The notes under the pieces: generated by a model
Told to the model about the DNA's origin: nothing
What the model saw: only the letters and a program-made list of their open reading frames with translations
Databases searched by the model: none
NCBI RefSeq assembly: GCF_019399895.1
Contig: NC_091873.1
Span: 1,124,001-1,188,000, forward strand
Source: Cardiocondyla obscurior
Lineage: Eukaryota > Arthropoda > Insecta > Hymenoptera > Formicidae
Reading direction: 5' to 3'
DNA: 64,000 nt
Translations under genes and position numbers: made by a program
Part shown: positions 35,312 through 46,756 of the stretch, piece by piece
How positions within the stretch are numbered: the stretch's first letter is position 1
Layout: each line of letters opens with the position of its first letter

Positions 35312-38300
35312 TGAGATCGGAGAAAGAAGCGGGAACGTCGGAGAGAGATACGACGATCGGTATTAGTGCCGATTAGGCTCGGACATTAGGGTCACTTAGT
35401 ACCAGTCGGACCGCGTATCGTTAGCGGCGTTAGCTCGGTGGCGTGCGCGATACCAATCTAAATTTAAATACACCTTAACACCTACTACTATTTATTACGC
35501 TATTCGGTGTCCACGGCCCCGAGGAGCGCCGGCCAATCATGCGCCTGTTAATGGACCGCCAGGCGAACGAACGTCGTAAATCACGAAATTGAAGATGAGC
35601 TCTCGCTGCTAAGAGCGAGAGAAAACAAGAGGGAAAAGAAGGAACGCCGAGACTGTTAAAGTTCACCTACATTCTTCAGTAGAATTTTACCCATGACGAT
35701 TATGTCGTAAAAATCACGGTCTCCGACAATCGCTTGGCTTCGCGACGGACGTACAGTCGGGCGTATTATTATATATTAATTTTAGTATGGAAGCGAAGCG
35801 ACACATTCTCCGCGGGTGGAAATTAATGCGCTCAAGTGCACGTGAACCGGGCGACCGAGACAGCCAGTTTCCGGCCTTCTCTTTTCGTCCGTCCTCATTT
35901 ACTCCGGGAGGAATATTCCGGCAATTCGCGTTAGCGCCTCATCGGTTTACACTGGTCCTCCTCGCCCTCCCCTTGACCGGCCCCCCTTCGTTTCGTCGGA
36001 ATGAGTTTACGCGCCGCTACCGCGTGAAGCATGTCGACGAGATACTTAAACGTCGCTTTTACAGCTTTCGATTAACGACAAGCCAGTCCCCGCGAACTGG
36101 TTTATCGGCAGACAGAACGTATACGTTGCCGATTTACGTATGTGTCGGCGGTAAGACGATAAGAACAACGTCGCCCGCTACATTAATTACTTTTTTGAGC
36201 TTTTCTATTTTCTACGTCGTGGTCAATTAAAAAGTTAAACAAAATTAATTAATAACAAACAAGGCAAAAAATATACACGCATATTTTTGCATACGTGCGA
36301 TCAGATAAACGTTTATGTGTGACTGTAACAATGCGGTGGCAGGGCACTTAACAGTAGTACAACTAATCCGGCATTTGCTTTCCAAACCGCGATTTACCGA
36401 GATTACAATACGATTTTCATGAATGATAACGCGGCATTTTAATTGCTGTCGGTCAATACGCGTATTCATCTCACTTCGGCGAGAGCATAAATTAAACATG
36501 AAGAGAGAAACGACGCGTAATCCGCGATACCGTTTGATGTCCGAATTAATTACCGCCGCTCTATTCCTGGAGTATTTCCGCATAATTTACTTATTTTTCT
36601 CCAACATGTCGATCGCGCGCCGATCCTCCCGTCACGTTTGTTTATCAGATTTGAATTCGCGCGAATCGCAATGCGTAACTGATAATGATGCGAGCATCAA
36701 TTATTCACGATCGTCAGTTAGAACCTGTGTGACATGTACCGCACAAAATTAATCCCTGATATGATTAATAAATTAACGTTAATCGTTTCAACACTATTTT
36801 TTTTTTAGAGTCTAAATATTTGTAAAGCGTTTTTTCGCGGTTCTGAATATTTTCGCTCAGATATCAATCTTTCAATTCTTCGATAAAACTCGCTCCTGCG
36901 ATCCAACTGTACTGAAAGATGCTGCACGATGTCGAGAAACGTTCGCGGAGGTTAAGCGACATGCGGATCCGTGAATCCTGTCGCGGCTATAAAAGAGTAA
37001 CGGCAAACGCGTGCGTGAAATTCCGAAATCTGCATGTCTTCTTCGCGCAATTGGATGCGCGCGAATCAAATTGAAAGAGACGAGCCTCTTGTGACGCGTG
37101 CTAGTTTTTCGATACCTCTTTTTTTTTTTACTAATAACTTCGGGGGTAATAAAACTTGTGGTGAATGCAAGCTTCGAACGGCGGGCGAGTAGGTGAGTAA
37201 AAAAAAAGAAAAAAAAAGCGGCGATACGCGTTTTATTCCCGAATCGAAGTAACCGTTGTCGCGATGCGGAATGACCTATCTCGCGCTCTCTTTTCTCCTT
37301 TCTCTCTCGTTTTTTAACAACCGACCCTTCTCGGGGCTAGTTTCATTGGCCGAGCTCGGTGCTCTGACGAGCCCTTTGTCCGGCTTGTCATACGGCCGCC
37401 ATTATAGACGCGCAACGCTTCCATTTCCCATTTTCGTTCTTCCGAGCCGCGTACGAGCGAAAATTTGACGAAAGAGCCATTACACCTCGCGTACACAACC
37501 ATTTTTTTCGATCAGGAATTTTATTACGCGCGGACATTCTTTTTCGAATCGCGGGCAGCAGCGTTGAACCCCTCTACTCGTTTTGCTTTGGTTTCTAGCT
37601 ACACGCTCCAAACTTCCGAGAACATTTTAATTAGCATTTAAATCTTATATTTAAAGAATTTTTTTAAGCTGTTTTTTTTTTTAATTTTACGGACAACTTT
37701 GATTTTATACATAAAATTTTCTCACATCAGTAGAAATTAATAATCAGTAAAATTGTAAGGTCGTTACGTCTTCAAGCGTTACTTTTTTTTCTATCTAACA
37801 ATAAGCTGTTACGAGAGATTCGCGAGAGCTCATTACATCTCGGCGACGGGGTCGCTAATGACTTTGCGTCATTAACAAGCGACCGTATTCGCGTCGGCAA
37901 ATAAAGCCGTGATATGACAGCTCGGCAGACCGAAATCTCGGCTCGCGGGAGTACTCTTCCAGGTTCACTCCGTCGGTTCTATGTGGGATAGAGACGTCAG
38001 GGTTCCCGGGTCGTTTCCGGACTCGCGTAAGTTCGCTCGTTCGCCCGCAGTCCAGTTCCGAACTCCTTATCTACCTTCCCCGGGAGATAACCGTACAACT
38101 AACGACCGCGGAACTTCGCAAACTTCGCGAACCGCATCCGTCCGGTTCCGCGACTTCGTGGGGAAGCCGTGAGTCCGAGTCGTACGAGCGTTCCTCGAAG
38201 ATAATTGACGCGAGTCTCCGGGACGGCCCAGAGTCTTCGGGGGAGAAACGAACGTCCCGCGCATTAAATCCGCCGTTGTCGCTCGTTACCGTGGGCTCTC

Positions 38301-39480
38301 GCTTACATCTTGAAACAGAGATTACGTCAAAGTCATTTGTCGACGATGTCAATAGCTGCCGTTTTGCTACCCAAGTCGCCCCACGGTCGGTCATTAAATT
38401 TTTTTTTTTTTTACAAACGAGAATTCCCGTAAACCCCGTTCGTTTACTCTCTGCTCGCGCGGAAAAGAATTCGATTCGGTTAAAAAACGCACAATTTAAA
38501 TTCGACAGAGAGATTCGGCTCTGCGTTGTAAAAATACGACTCGCCGCGATTTAATCGTCGTCGTCAAGTGAATTGTGGCATCGGTCGGGCATTCCAAACT
38601 TTCCGCCGCGACTTTAGAGTCTTCGCCGGAGGTGACAATGGTATTTATTAGACTAATGCCGACGCAGCCGAAAGGTGAATACGACCGAGGATCGCTCGAT
38701 CCTATTGCGTTACCGTCATAGAATGCACCCAGCGGCGGGTGGGCGACCTGCGTGACATCACAAGAAGACGCGACAGTCGGGGACCCTTCGGCGTATCCTT
38801 TCCCGTGGCGGCGCACATCACAGGAACGCGCGGGGACAAAACGCAGGCCGACAGGTGCGGCATCACGGAGGGTGAGAACAGCGGCGGTTTTGTCGTGTCG
38901 CGGGGGTTGCTCTATTGACGCCCTAAACTGCGCCAACAAACCACGCCGCGGTCGAAAAGCCGAATCGCGTCACAAGTGCACGAGGACGCACTCGCGGTGA
39001 GTGCGCCGCAAATCCGATACCTGCCGCGAAAAATCTGATTGGAAAGAGCGCGGCGCCAAATGCGTCTGTGAGCAAATTGTAACGTACAACTGCGTCATAT
39101 AATATTTTTGAAGCGCGAAACGCCATCGCTTAGTTCGCTATTTTGTAAGAGCAATCCTCTTCGTTGATTTTACGCGATTTTTTTTAAGGTATTTTTTAAG
39201 TTATTAAAGAAAAAGATACGTGTTTATTATAAGAAAAGTATTACACAAAATCGTGCAATCTTCGTTGTCGGTGCAAGTTTAAATCATTAAAAACGACATC
39301 CTCCGAGCACCCGATTGTTTTACAAGTTGCTGCGTGAAAGAGCTCTACGTTTATCCGTCGTTTCTGGAGTAAAAGTAGGTCGAACGGCTCTTTCTCGCTG
39401 CTCACAGATAAGTTTCGATACTTGTCAATTAGTTCAGTCATGCGTTGTTTTATAATAGTTTATTTGAGAGTTTTTTTTTT
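35312..39480. other. Intergenic or intronic, no gene seen
   Basis: CG-rich at 35770-36130 and 37930-39060, AT-rich at 36180-36260, 36730-36870, 37620-37790 and 39160-39240. Open frames of up to 147 codons (35787-36230 plus; 38939-38496 minus) lack recognisable domains. TATAAAAG at 36988-36995 has no matching initiator. A GTGAGT donor-like string near 37192 has no acceptor partner. T runs occur at 37672-37682 and 38399-38412. Confidence 0.5.
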
Positions 39481-39500
39481 AAGCGTTTCCTTTTTCGCAG

Positions 39501-39551
39501 AAATCGCCTAATCGACTAAAAGATCAGCTGATCCATCGCTTCGGAACGTAG
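39501..39551 (+). other. Orphan acceptor followed by 16 open codons
   Basis: A very good pyrimidine tract (TTTCCTTTTTCGCAG, to 39500) is followed by 16 open codons and TAG. The other two frames stop almost at once. With no donor or upstream exon, this is only a possible last exon. Confidence 0.08.
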
Positions 39552-42500
39552 TTAATCGTGCAAGTTCCCGACAAGCTAAAGCTCATATTGAACGCTACAA
39601 AGCTGTCGATACCCATATTAATTAAGCTTCGCGTGTTCACTAGGTGTGTCATATACGAAGTATACAAGCGCGTACGATACGGAACAAGCTATAGAAAGCC
39701 TGTGGTTTGTGCACCTATCTCTGTATTATCATGGACTTGACATATTCTCGTAACTAGCTGTTTAACTATTGTTAAAAAAAAAAAATAAAAAAAGCAAAGA
39801 ATTTAAATTGTATATTATATCAAATAATTAACTAATTAAATTTAATTTAAATTTTGCGTAAAACATGTCTTATTTAATGCGACATTAATATATTTAGATT
39901 ACACAAATTTGGGTGTGTGTTTTTTTTTCTTTACGATATTAATATTCGAGCCAATACTACCAATAAGATATGTTTTTCGTGAATTGGTGCGTGAAGCTGC
40001 TGTGTCGGTTTAAACGATATATTGGATGCTCTATGAAACGCGTGTCGCCACGACAACCGATAAATGTCGAGCGATTAACGATTCGTGTCGAAATATCGCG
40101 GTAATTGCCGCCGTCGACGTCGATCATTGCACCAAGTTACATTAGTTGCGTTTGATTGCGCTCGATGCCTCGTTGCTTTCGCGAGAGTCGGCTCCCGCGA
40201 GAGTAGATACGCGTGAATCTGTATAATACATATATACCTATATTGCAACGTCAGCATATCTGTAATAATAAGTAACGTCAATATTCTATATATTTTTTTT
40301 TTACTTTTAATTAAGATAATTACCGATTTTTGTTGAATTATTATTTAAAAAAGTTATTGACGATTCTAATAAAATCGTAATGTGCCAACCGAGTGCACGA
40401 TTAGCATCGCGAAAAAACGCGGCAACAAATTCAATTCAATCTAACGTCTGTCAGATGTATGTACATATTATATCGTTTATTAAAAAATAAAAAAATTATG
40501 ACGTCAAAGGCATTAATTTAATTCAACCAACTTTCCCTTCCCTGCATTTCCCGTTTGGCCGAAGTGGTCCGATCATTTTTTTTTTTATTGTTTTTTTTTG
40601 TTTTTGCTATATCGAAAATATCGGAATCGCGATGGAGGCGACTGGGCTTTAAATATCAATGATCGTTGGCTCGAGAGTTTAATAGAAGCGACTTTGGATC
40701 GTGCGGGGGAACGATAGACGCGACGGTAGATGAGAGATCGATGAGGCTTCGGAAGAGGACTTCTGTCCTATTAATATAGACGCATCGAGTCGACCTTCAT
40801 ATGCATATATCTCTATTGAGTATTCAAAGTGAGACGACGCGTTTGATTGGCGCCTCTGGGGTCATTTCGATGGATGAATGGTTCCTCTGCTTTCGCTGGC
40901 TGTGTCACCGCGGCCTCGTCGAAGGCTTAAAAAAATTGATTGGCTCTTCAGGATACGATAGCGCATCCTGCGGATGCACTACGTTGGATCAATCTTTACC
41001 TCCCACCCGCTACGCTTTAAATTCGACCAATTTCCTCTCCTTTTTCTTTCTCTCACATATATTTCTCAAATAATAAATCTCAATTGTGCTCGGAAATACG
41101 GTAAATTGATAAATAATTTAGTAAAAAACCGTATAAAGCTTATAGATTTGTTTCATCGAATTTTATTTTATGCTTATGGAACTTTCCGATGTCTGCCAAA
41201 AGATAGCATACACAGAGTTTAATAGATAATTCTGGTTTCGATGTAGCGAATGCATGGTGAAGTAATTAGCAGGATTAGTTAGTCTGTCAGTAGTTCAGGA
41301 TCTCGGTCCGTTACCCTTTGAACTAGATCCACCTGAATAGCGTAACGGATTCAGTTCAGCGCGTCAACCTGAGATTGCCTCGTGTATAACTATCTATTAT
41401 TGATGCAGACTGTGCAAATCAAGGCTGCTAGGTCATGTATGTCGATACGGTTAATATCTCAACGTAGTCGGCGGCGCTTTGACGCTATTACTTTATCCAG
41501 GAAAATAAAACAACAGCGTCAGTTTTATTTACATCGACTGCATAATTATATTTTAAAGTGAAAATAATTGTCAGGACTTGTTAAAACTTTAGTAAAAAAA
41601 ATAAAAATTCCGTGAAATGTGCAAGCGAGCATCTCGCCGCCGTTTCGCATTGTGCAGATTTTCTTGATTTCGTTCGAGATGGCAAGAATATTCGTAGAAA
41701 TGTCAAGACGCAGGTGCATCGTCGGAAAGAATGCACGCGACTGTCGCACGAGCAAGAATATTTTTAGCAAGCAAAACCAGGCGGCTGCAAGTACCGGTCG
41801 TCGTATCTTACGTCGTTGAATAGAATTAATTTAAATATCTCTTTCGGCGATTCTAAATCTGACATTGAATTACGCCGGCCACTGGCAATCCTTTCGTTTC
41901 GTCTGGCATTGTTGAAATAAATTTCCATTCTTATTTACGAAGACGTCAAACACGAAGTCGTAAAACATTTAATTGCAATTATTTTAATAGAGAGATGAAT
42001 ATTTTACGTTTTAATTGCTCCGGATTTTAATTTTAAATCTGCTTAGCGAGAAGCTTTCAGATTGCAGCTTAAAATTTGGTTCACATTTTTTGTGTATTTA
42101 AAAAAAAATTTTTTTTTTTTAATTTTATTTCAAATTCAATAGACGTTTGCGTTAAGGTTGATATAATTTATCTACTTAATTTAGTCCGGCAAGAGTTTCG
42201 AGGAGTGGTTTGGAAAAAAGTGCCTCTGTAAATGGAGACGTTTTCTTGATTATCGGGGACGGTGCATGCCGCGTAATGGAGGCCCGAAGAGAAAGTTTGT
42301 ATTCTATAGTTCGACGACCGTGAATTGTTAAAAGCGAGGGTTGCGTTCGAGAATCGCCGTTGTAATTAGACTCGTAACCAGGTGTCGTCAGTTTTGTTCG
42401 CCATTGTCGAGATGATTCAACGAGCGAAGGGGGAGGGGAGACGCTTCTGCCCGTTTCTTTTGCTCCCCGGTGGAGGAACGTCTCCCGTCCCTTAGTATTG

Positions 42501-42600
42501 TCTGTTTTGCATTCAGCAATTTGATCACGCTACGCTAACTCGTCTAACGACCTAACGCTTCGTGCCATTAGCGATTTGCGGAATCGCCAATCTCACGGCT
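39552..42600. other. AT-rich intergenic or intronic stretch
   Basis: Mostly AT-rich, with A-runs near 39774-39796 and T-runs near 40578-40602. A 21-base A9/T12 run at 42100-42120 is self-complementary. No gene or RNA supported. Confidence 0.55.
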
Positions 42601-42640
42601 ACGGGCGCTCCTCCTTTCTTTCTTTGTCTTGCCTTCGCAG

Positions 42641-42720
42641 AAAACACGGTCGAAAAGTTGCAGGTGGCGGTCCCCGGTGACTCGGGAACTTTCCGGTCCG
42701 TTGAAAATACGCATCACTAA
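42641..42720 (+). CDS. Weak candidate terminal exon, 25 codons
   Basis: An excellent pyrimidine tract (CTTTCTTTCTTTGTCTTGCC then TTCGCAG, to 42640) leads into 25 open codons in one frame (Asn-Thr-Val-Glu-Lys-Leu-Gln-Val-Ala-Val-Pro-Gly-Asp) ending in TAA at 42718-42720. Another frame is open for 42 codons to about 42769. I recognise neither peptide, and no upstream donor is assigned. Confidence 0.12.
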
Positions 42721-42769
42721 ATTGGCCAAATTTACTGAATGCTTGTTGTCGAACGGAACCGCGCGGTGA

Positions 42770-43530
42770 ATGAGTCACCTGGAGCGAAAACTTGCAGGTA
42801 ATCCCCGGTAATGGGAACAACAACGACACCGGTAATACTTATCCGATATTTGTAACGAGTTTGTAATCCGTATACGTCTGTTGACTATTTAATTTGGGGT
42901 TCGGGATAGTTCTGATTCGGTCTTTTACTTCTCCACTTGGTTGTCACTCTCGAAAATGTGCTTTGATATTAATTGCTTCCGTAACGTCCCGTTTTTTTTT
43001 TTGTTTTTCGTTTTTTTAGAACAATTTTATAAATTCTCTTAGTTTATTTAATTGACATGTGCATAGTACTTACATGTACGTTTTTTTATATAACTTTTAT
43101 TTTTTATTGAGAAAGAAAGAAAACGAATTGCGCTTTATAATTTCGTTCAATTTATTTTAAAGTTTAATTACGGTCATGCGTTAGATTATAACGTGACACA
43201 ATTCCGTCGAGACTAACTTTTTGAAAACGAAATCTGGCGACCAGCCAGCCGGTCATCACGATCGAGAGAGTGTGACCGCGAGAGACAGAAACTTATCTGG
43301 CCGAGATTCTCTTTTTTGAATTCGGTCAGCGGTGTTTTGTCGACCGAGGATTTTCGGTGCGGCGCCGCGACCGTTCGTCTTTGTGTCGGTGCTTCTACAT
43401 TCGTGGCATTCCTCTTTTCAATCCGGCCGATGGCCAGCGGAGCCGTAACCACGGGTGGACCGCGTTTTCGTGCCGTGGTCGGCGAGAACCAGAAACAGCA
43501 AGAAATAGCAAGGAGGTGAAAATCGAGTCG
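42770..43530. other. Mixed stretch, no gene seen
   Basis: AT-rich at 42985-43200 with T runs, then CG-richer. No recognised coding or RNA signal. Confidence 0.55.
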
Positions 43531-43532
43531 GG

Positions 43533-43605
43533 CAAAAGAAGAGCAGAAGAGAAAGAGATGAGAGGAAGAAAGAGATAGAGCGAAAGAGAGAAAGAGAGAA
43601 AGAGT
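43533..43605. repeat. GA-rich purine tract
   Basis: The plus strand is almost all A and G, with GAAAGAGA-type repeats at 43570-43605. Confidence 0.75.
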
Positions 43606-44351
43606 ACTCCGGATTGGCTTCGCGTATTGCTCCTACGAGAGGAGGAGAACTCTCTTCCTTTGATGTTCGGCATCGGTATCCAGCGAAGCGTAAATCTAAT
43701 GTTCCTCGGGAGCTCCCTCACACGATTTCGACTAGACTCTCTCGCAAATTGTAACATCATCTTCTGTCGAACTTCCTTTCATCGCGCCGCTTGTTCATGC
43801 GTACACGCGCGTACGCACGCGAGTGTGTAAAAATCGCGCGGTCCGTTGACCCTAAAAATTTAATGCGCCGGAGAAGAGATATTTCTTTTCGCGTGCGATT
43901 CCCGGGGAGAGAAGGTGTATCGAAGATGGGTGACCGTGCCCGTAGATCAACGGCATAATGTAAACGTAGATTATTTAATAAATATAAAGCGCGAGGCTGT
44001 AATACAAGTCGCAAAGACCGAACGTATATGTGTATGTGGCCGGAACATCTTGTTAAAAATATCAGTTATTATTTTCTCGACATAAATGTTTAAAAGTAAA
44101 ATTGCTAAGAAAATTTGAGTTTTAAATAAACTCTGAGATAACACGTGTATGTATAATTGTTATTAATTTAGCAATTTTAGCAAGTAATATTATTTTTAAT
44201 AATGGACATTTTTGCTATAAGTTAAATATATTTGTGTAATAAATATTAAAATTGTTGCGCTTGTATAAAACGTGCAACAAACATTTTTCAAAAAATCCCG
44301 GACTCATCTTCGTTTGCCGACAGTCTCTCTCTTTTTCGTTCTTTTTATTCA
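43606..44351. other. Mixed to AT-rich stretch, no gene seen
   Basis: CG-richer up to about 44030, AT-rich from 44040 to 44270. Apart from the 26-bp alternating run listed separately, I see nothing here. Confidence 0.5.
43796..43821. repeat. 26-bp perfect alternating pyrimidine-purine run
   Basis: Every dinucleotide step from 43796 to 43821 is pyrimidine-purine (CA, TG, CG, TA), with CG-rich cores. This is the longest such run I noticed in the window and a candidate Z-DNA-forming site. Confidence 0.8.
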
Positions 44352-44368
44352 TTTCTTTCTTTCTTTCT
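44352..44368. repeat. TTTC tetranucleotide repeat
   Basis: Four consecutive TTTC units on the plus strand. Confidence 0.8.
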
Positions 44369-45122
44369 TACTCAAGTGGAAAACCACATTCGGAAGAGCA
44401 GCAGAAGCCGACGGGAAAGTCATATTTCTTTCTCTATGAGGATGTATATCGTTTACCGCGTACAGACCGACCAAATATTGCGGTTCCGCCGGAGAAGCAG
44501 AGCGCGGTCCTTTGAGGTGTCGACAAGACACCTGGACGTTGTTATAATAGCGCCCCGCGGTGTCCTTGTGCGTCGGCCGCGGCTTTCGAATCTAGTTCTG
44601 TCCTGCAGCAATTATAAGCTTCCGCTCGGCTGCGCGTATCCTTGTCGCACCCTCTTCTTCTGTCCCACCGCAGGTTGCTACGCAGCATCCCGCAGCCCCG
44701 GGGCGGAGTTCCTCGACAACATAATCGACGAGCGCGTGAATCTGACCGAGAATGCATACGGAAAATCTCGGTTGCTCGCCCTTTCGACCGCTCGCGACAT
44801 TTCATGTAAAGGTTCTCCCGGCCGTCATTGTAATAATAGCTTCTCCTCCACAAAGAGATTTCTCGAGTGACGGTTATATCGAGGCGAATGTACGAAAGAA
44901 CGAGGAAACGGAAATAATAGAGTAATTGACGATGGGACATCTTAAATGGAATCGATTTCGAAGAAAATTTATTTTTCTCAAATTTTCTAACTTTTAATGA
45001 AATATAACTTTTCGAAAAGAGAACGCACAATTCTGCAGTAATGACTTCAAGAAGTGACAAGTGGACGTCTCGACAGCGCGGATTAATTGAGACGCGATTA
45101 GATACGGTTGAGACTTCCGATC

Positions 45123-45155
45123 TCAGTTTCCGACTAACCGGAACCAACGAACTCG
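45123..45155 (+). other. Possible first exon with initiator and donor
   Basis: TCAGTT at 45123-45128 fits the arthropod initiator. A strong donor, CTCG then GTGAGTGC, begins at 45156, so a first untranslated exon of about 31 bases is possible. The next plausible plus-strand acceptor, about 1.47 kb on, starts the segment at 46623 that carries an ATG. Each signal is common, and the link between the two segments is an inference. Confidence 0.15.
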
Positions 45156-45174
45156 GTGAGTGCGTATTCCACTG

Positions 45175-45208
45175 TTAATCTGCGGATTAAGCCGCGTTTA
45201 ATCTGCGG
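45175..45208. repeat. Duplicated TTAATCTGCGG motif
   Basis: TTAATCTGCGG occurs at 45175-45185 and 45198-45208. The first copy overlaps an inverted TTAATC/GATTAA pair (45175-45190). TAATC/GATTA cores are the type bound by Bicoid/Otx-class homeodomains; binding is not shown. Confidence 0.6.
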
Positions 45209-45540
45209 CTGGGTACGGCGGGCTCGCCCGTCTCAACGACTCTTTAACAAGGACCGTCCTCTTGTGCTTTGTGCCCGCGGTAGATCCTTCGAGGCGCGCA
45301 GAAGCATCTGCCAACGCTTGGAAACCCCTTTCGAGTTATTCCCGATTCGGCCCGTGTCAATGGAATCACTCGGCCCTTTAAAGGGAGGAAATCCAATTAC
45401 GTAATATCGTGGCTGTGGTACGCCGAAGAAGCGGCCGCGATCCTTGATGACGAAGTTTCAGACCGAATTGGAGATGGATGAAGGAACCGTACTGAGAGAA
45501 GACGTAGACTGTCGACGCGAATATCGAAGTAAGACGGACT

Positions 45541-45860
45541 AGCGATAAAGGAAAAGAAAAGAAAAGGAGTGTCAGAAGAGAATTAATAAGACGAAGGAGA
45601 AAAAAATAAAAACTGCAGCGAGAAGTGCGCGGAAGAACCAAGAAAACGCAACAAGTGAAGATGAAAATAAAGAAAAGACAAAAAATAAGAAAAAAAAAAA
45701 CAAAAGAAAAAAGAAAACCGGAAAACAAGATGGAAAAGACTAGGCAAAGGAATAAAAATAAAAAAAAGAAAAAAAAGAAAAAAGAAAAAGAAAAAAAATT
45801 GTAGTAGAAAGTTACGAAAAAAATAACGAGAAGAAAAATGAATCTAGGAATTGGAGTTGC
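45541..45860. repeat. Long purine-rich strand-asymmetric tract
   Basis: For about 300 bases the plus strand is overwhelmingly A and G, with repeated AAGAAAA-type strings and an almost uninterrupted stretch at 45680-45800. It makes a Phe/Leu-rich 175-codon minus-strand frame that is an artefact. The tract could form unusual triplex-type structure or act as a splicing-enhancer-like or nucleosome-poor sequence; these are inferences. Confidence 0.75.
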
Positions 45861-46622
45861 AACAAGTAAAGTTAAGAAAAGGTGAGTGAAAGAGGTTCTT
45901 TTCAAAGGAAGAAACGAAAAGTCTTCGAGTGTCCCAGTCTCTCTAATATCGAGTACGTTTAAGAGAATTTAAATCTGTCGTTTAAAAGGTCGTTTAAAGA
46001 AAAGGGGCATCTTGCACGTATATCGAAAAGAAGAATGCGCACGAGAGATGTCGAGGAGTTTTGTGTGTCTCGCGAGCACATCAAACATACCGGCGAGAGG
46101 CCTCTCTCGCGGGGACGGTCTATGGGAGTAGCCAGGTGAAAATAACGCGGATCTCACGCTGTCCCGATTCCATCTGCCGGAAGAGAAGCGGCGTCGCCGA
46201 AATAAAATCGTCGTTCGATCGCGGCCTACGTCGAGAAGGAAGAGAAGTCGTCGTTTCCGCGACGTGAAAGCGAAATGTGTCGAGGACGCGCGCGGAGGAT
46301 TCCGAAAGTACCTTTAAAACTTTTCCTTCCTGCCGCATGGACGCTGCGTGCATTATCGTCATCGCTTCGCTCAACGAATTCATACGTACGACGGCGATTT
46401 CGCGTTATCGGCGCGATAACGCATGCCGTTTCCCGCCGGAGGACTAAGGGAACCGCGGCCGTTACGGCATCTCGTTATCGTCGCGCTAACAGCCACTCCG
46501 CTGGAAGTCCTGTTTACGGAGTGACTTCGATATTGCGTTACGGGACGCTGCGCCGACGACATACATATATCTCGGCGGGATGTTACCTCGTTCGAGCCCA
46601 CTATCGTGATACCTTCTTTCAG

Positions 46623-46756
46623 CGGAATTTCATAGTCATCGCGTTCTACGTATCGTTCCACGGAACGTCCAACTAGATTAGACCTTTGTAATTTTTCATT
46701 ATCGATACACGTATCCGATTTCACTTTCCTCGGACATGGCGCACAACGCTTCGCAG
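46623..46756 (+). CDS. Candidate start-codon exon, 7 codons coding
   Basis: A fair acceptor (CCTTCTTTCAG, to 46622) and a strong donor (CGCAG then GTGCGT at 46757) bracket 134 bases. An ATG at 46736-46738 in a good context (GACATGG), with an in-frame TAG upstream, opens Met-Ala-His-Asn-Ala-Ser-Gln in phase 0 to the donor. This resembles a 5'-UTR exon with the first codons of a protein. The seven residues do not identify a family, and I could not choose a next exon among the weak acceptors downstream (for example 49934, 54523, 62620). Chance is the main alternative. Confidence 0.2.

Noticed and set aside
35429..35441. TAGCTCGGTGG, similar to a tRNA A box.
   Set aside because: No acceptor-stem pairing, anticodon arm or B box follows at the right distance.
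36988..36995. TATAAAAG, a consensus TATA box.
   Set aside because: No initiator at the expected distance and no exon model downstream.
37344..37358. TTGGCCGAGCTCGG, another A-box-like string.
   Set aside because: No B box or cloverleaf can be drawn downstream.
44542..45147. Longest open frame in the window, 201 codons on the minus strand.
   Set aside because: No recognisable domain, rich in Arg and Ser, overlapped by a 164-codon frame on the other strand, and its length is within reach of chance.
45378..45905. 175-codon minus-strand frame that looks like a multi-pass membrane protein because of long Phe/Leu runs.
   Set aside because: It is the complement of the purine-rich tract; the hydrophobic residues are produced by T-rich codons.
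46086..46103. His-Thr-Gly-Glu-Arg-Pro, which matches the linker between C2H2 zinc fingers.
   Set aside because: The upstream residues lack the Cys pair and the His spacing is wrong, so no finger is present; a six-residue match can be accidental.
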